This document shows positions 62,671 through 64,000 of a DNA stretch of 64,000 nucleotides, one piece after another. The notes beneath the pieces were generated by a model. It was not told the DNA's origin, searched no databases, and saw only the letters and a list, made by a program, of their open reading frames with translations. The DNA is from Streptococcus sanguinis (GTDB taxonomy: Bacteria > Bacillota > Bacilli > Lactobacillales > Streptococcaceae): assembly GCF_013343115.1 (NCBI RefSeq), contig NZ_CP054570.1, forward strand, positions 1,550,001 to 1,614,000, in the 5' to 3' direction. Numbering within the stretch: position 1 is the first letter of the stretch; the number at the start of each line of letters is the position of its first letter. The translations under genes and the position numbers were made by a program.

Positions 62671-63987
62671 CTATCTGCTTAGCTGGGCTTCCTTACTATC
62701 TAGTTTGATAGTTTCCCTGCCGTTGAGCAGTACACCTTTATTTTCATCGCGGCCTTGCAGGTAGTAAAGGGCATCTTCCTGACCGTAAGTTTCAATTGCC
62801 TTAGTTTGCAAAAGACCGATTCCCTTGCTAGGATCTCTCAAAAGATTGAAGATAATACCCATTTGCAGTTTAGGGAAGTCCTTGAGCATAGCATAGTCGC
62901 CATTACTGTCACCGGCAATCAGGATTGGTTCTTGATTGTCATGATTGACAGCAATCAGCTTCTTGATGGTCTCTGTCTTGCCCTCACCTTGAGTCTGAGC
63001 ATAGTTGGTATCATATTCTGGCTGAATTACTCCCTTGTCATCCTTTTTCAGGCGCATAGCAGTAACATTTTCTTTAGGAATATTGTAGCCATACTTAGAA
63101 TTGCTAGCATAAGGGATAATCACATCGATATAAGACGCTGAGCAGATATAGACATCAATGCCGTTAGCCATCAGAGTCTTATAGAGATTTTGCATTTCCT
63201 TGACTGAGCGAACACCACGCTTGAAGGTCACAGTGATTTGGCCTGACTCACCTTTCAAGCCTTCTGGACTTTCCCAAGTTTCAGAAGTTAGCTTGTCTTG
63301 AAGAGCCTGGTCAATAGACTTTTCAGATAGGGCTTGAACTTCTTCAGAAGTCATACCTGCATAGAGGTAGGTCACCCATGGATAGCTGATGTCAGAGCTG
63401 AAGGTGTCACCAATCGCTTCGTAAAGATAGCGGAGTTTAGCAGCAAAGTCTTGGTATTCATCGGTCTTTTTGACTTCTTCCAGAGACTTGTCTCCTTGCA
63501 TTCCCTTATAGCTATTGTAAATAGCCGTGTAGTCAGAAAGCAAGTCAGCTGCAATCTTGTCAATGTTCACTGGTTCACCATCTTTGTTATGGAAATCCTC
63601 AACGAAATCGTCGCTTGGTATATTGGTCCGCACTGCTTGGTCAAATTCTTCCGGCGTCATCTTAAAGGCCAGATTTTCAATTTGATAGGTAAAGGTTGCT
63701 TCGCCAATGTCGTTAATGACTGTCGTATTGTCCCAGTCAAAGACGGCATAAGGCTTTTTATTTTTATCGTAGCTAGAGCTGGTGTTCCCATTTTCCTTGA
63801 TGAGCTTGTTCAGACGGGCATAAAGCTTGTCTTCCCAGACGCCCTTATCCAAAGTCTTAGCCTTGTCCTTATCTGTTGTCTCCGTCTTAGCCGAGGATGA
63901 CTCCGTCGTCGTCTTATTATTCCCCGCTTGACAAGCTCCCAGAAGCAAAGCCAAACTACAAAGCAGCACAATTCCTTTTGTCCGCAT
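62671..63987 (-). CDS. HAD-family phosphatase lipoprotein
   Basis: A 438-residue lipoprotein: signal MRTKGIVLLCSLALLLGACQ with lipobox LGAC (Cys19), then a Thr/Ser/Lys-rich spacer to about residue 45. The catalytic domain has the HAD nucleophile motif FDWDNTTVIND near 85 and the late motif IAGDSNGDYAML near 360, so it should be an extracellular phosphatase (phosphoserine-phosphatase-like or acid phosphatase). It lies 30 bp before eutP in the same direction; a link to microcompartment metabolism is not evident. GAGGA precedes the start. Confidence 0.88.
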   Translation of the reverse strand: MRTKGIVLLCSLALLLGACQAGNNKTTTESSSAKTETTDKDKAKTLDKGVWEDKLYARLNKLIKENGNTSSSYDKNKKPYAVFDWDNTTVINDIGEATFTYQIENLAFKMTPEEFDQAVRTNIPSDDFVEDFHNKDGEPVNIDKIAADLLSDYTAIYNSYKGMQGDKSLEEVKKTDEYQDFAAKLRYLYEAIGDTFSSDISYPWVTYLYAGMTSEEVQALSEKSIDQALQDKLTSETWESPEGLKGESGQITVTFKRGVRSVKEMQNLYKTLMANGIDVYICSASYIDVIIPYASNSKYGYNIPKENVTAMRLKKDDKGVIQPEYDTNYAQTQGEGKTETIKKLIAVNHDNQEPILIAGDSNGDYAMLKDFPKLQMGIIFNLLRDPSKGIGLLQTKAIETYGQEDALYYLQGRDENKGVLLNGRETIKLDSKEAQLSR

Positions 63988-64000
63988 AGAAACAATCCTC

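Noticed and set aside
1-64000. tRNA, rRNA, insertion sequences, phage attachment sites and replication origin
   Set aside because: I found no convincing example of any of these on either strand; the T7SS loci show recombination scars but no transposase or integrase.

Overview
The window looks like the chromosome of an oral streptococcus, most likely Streptococcus sanguinis. The evidence is low-GC Gram-positive gene content (CodY, T-box aspS, gatCAB, a secA-aroG-aroG-acpS-alr-recG block, an LPKTG surface protein, CiaR-type promoters) together with a combined pdu/eut/cobalamin block, which is characteristic of S. sanguinis among oral streptococci. The species call is inference from content; no 16S gene is present. 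Nearly every gene is on the minus strand. The exceptions are the universal stress protein, the asparaginase and a riboswitch RNA.

Region 1 (1-4.1 kb) is a type VII secretion (T7SS) effector module next to gatB. It holds a lipase-type toxin with the catalytic domain at the N-terminus and a helical LXG-like C-terminus, an immunity lipoprotein, a second immunity copy killed by a stop codon at its lipobox cysteine, and a duplicated piece of the gatB 3' end. Region 2 (4.1-16.1 kb) is housekeeping: gatBAC, aspS behind a T-box, pncA, codY, a SEC10/PgrA-type wall-anchored protein, an aminotransferase, and usp with a structured leader. Region 3 (16.2-21.8 kb) is a second T7SS locus: two Lap-type partners, an LXG toxin and its probable immunity gene, followed by decaying and tandemly repeated immunity genes and a promoterless, ATG-less toxin C-terminal cassette. 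Region 4 (21.8-34 kb) holds a HAD/pyrophosphohydrolase fusion, asparaginase, two tandem CiaR-type promoters for small RNAs, and recG-alr-acpS-aroG-aroG-secA.

Region 5 (33.6-58.4 kb) encodes one bacterial microcompartment (BMC) system for two substrates. The pdu operon (pduB-C-D-E-G-H, a GlcG/PduO-C protein, pduF, an acyl kinase) makes diol dehydratase but only one shell protein. The adjoining eut operon (eutG, S, V, W, A, B, C, L, K-like, the aldehyde dehydrogenase, two near-identical EutM/PduA shell genes, eutT, pduL, a conserved eut protein, eutN, eutH, eutQ) supplies the rest of the shell and the common downstream enzymes. Regulation is legible: a two-component system (EutW/EutV, ANTAR type) with dual-hairpin antiterminators before eutG and eutA, cre boxes for carbon catabolite control, and a plus-strand EutX-like RNA that joins an adenosylcobalamin riboswitch to EutV-binding hairpins.

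Region 6 (58.4-64 kb) supports cofactor supply with a PduO-type adenosyltransferase, cobT, pduX, cobD and a EutP/PduV GTPase, then a HAD-family lipoprotein phosphatase. The most noteworthy material is the pair of T7SS toxin/immunity loci with their recombination scars, the riboregulated eut/pdu block, unexplained plus-strand terminators in the pdu-eut gap, and a tiny pair of overlapping ORFs under a CiaR-type promoter.
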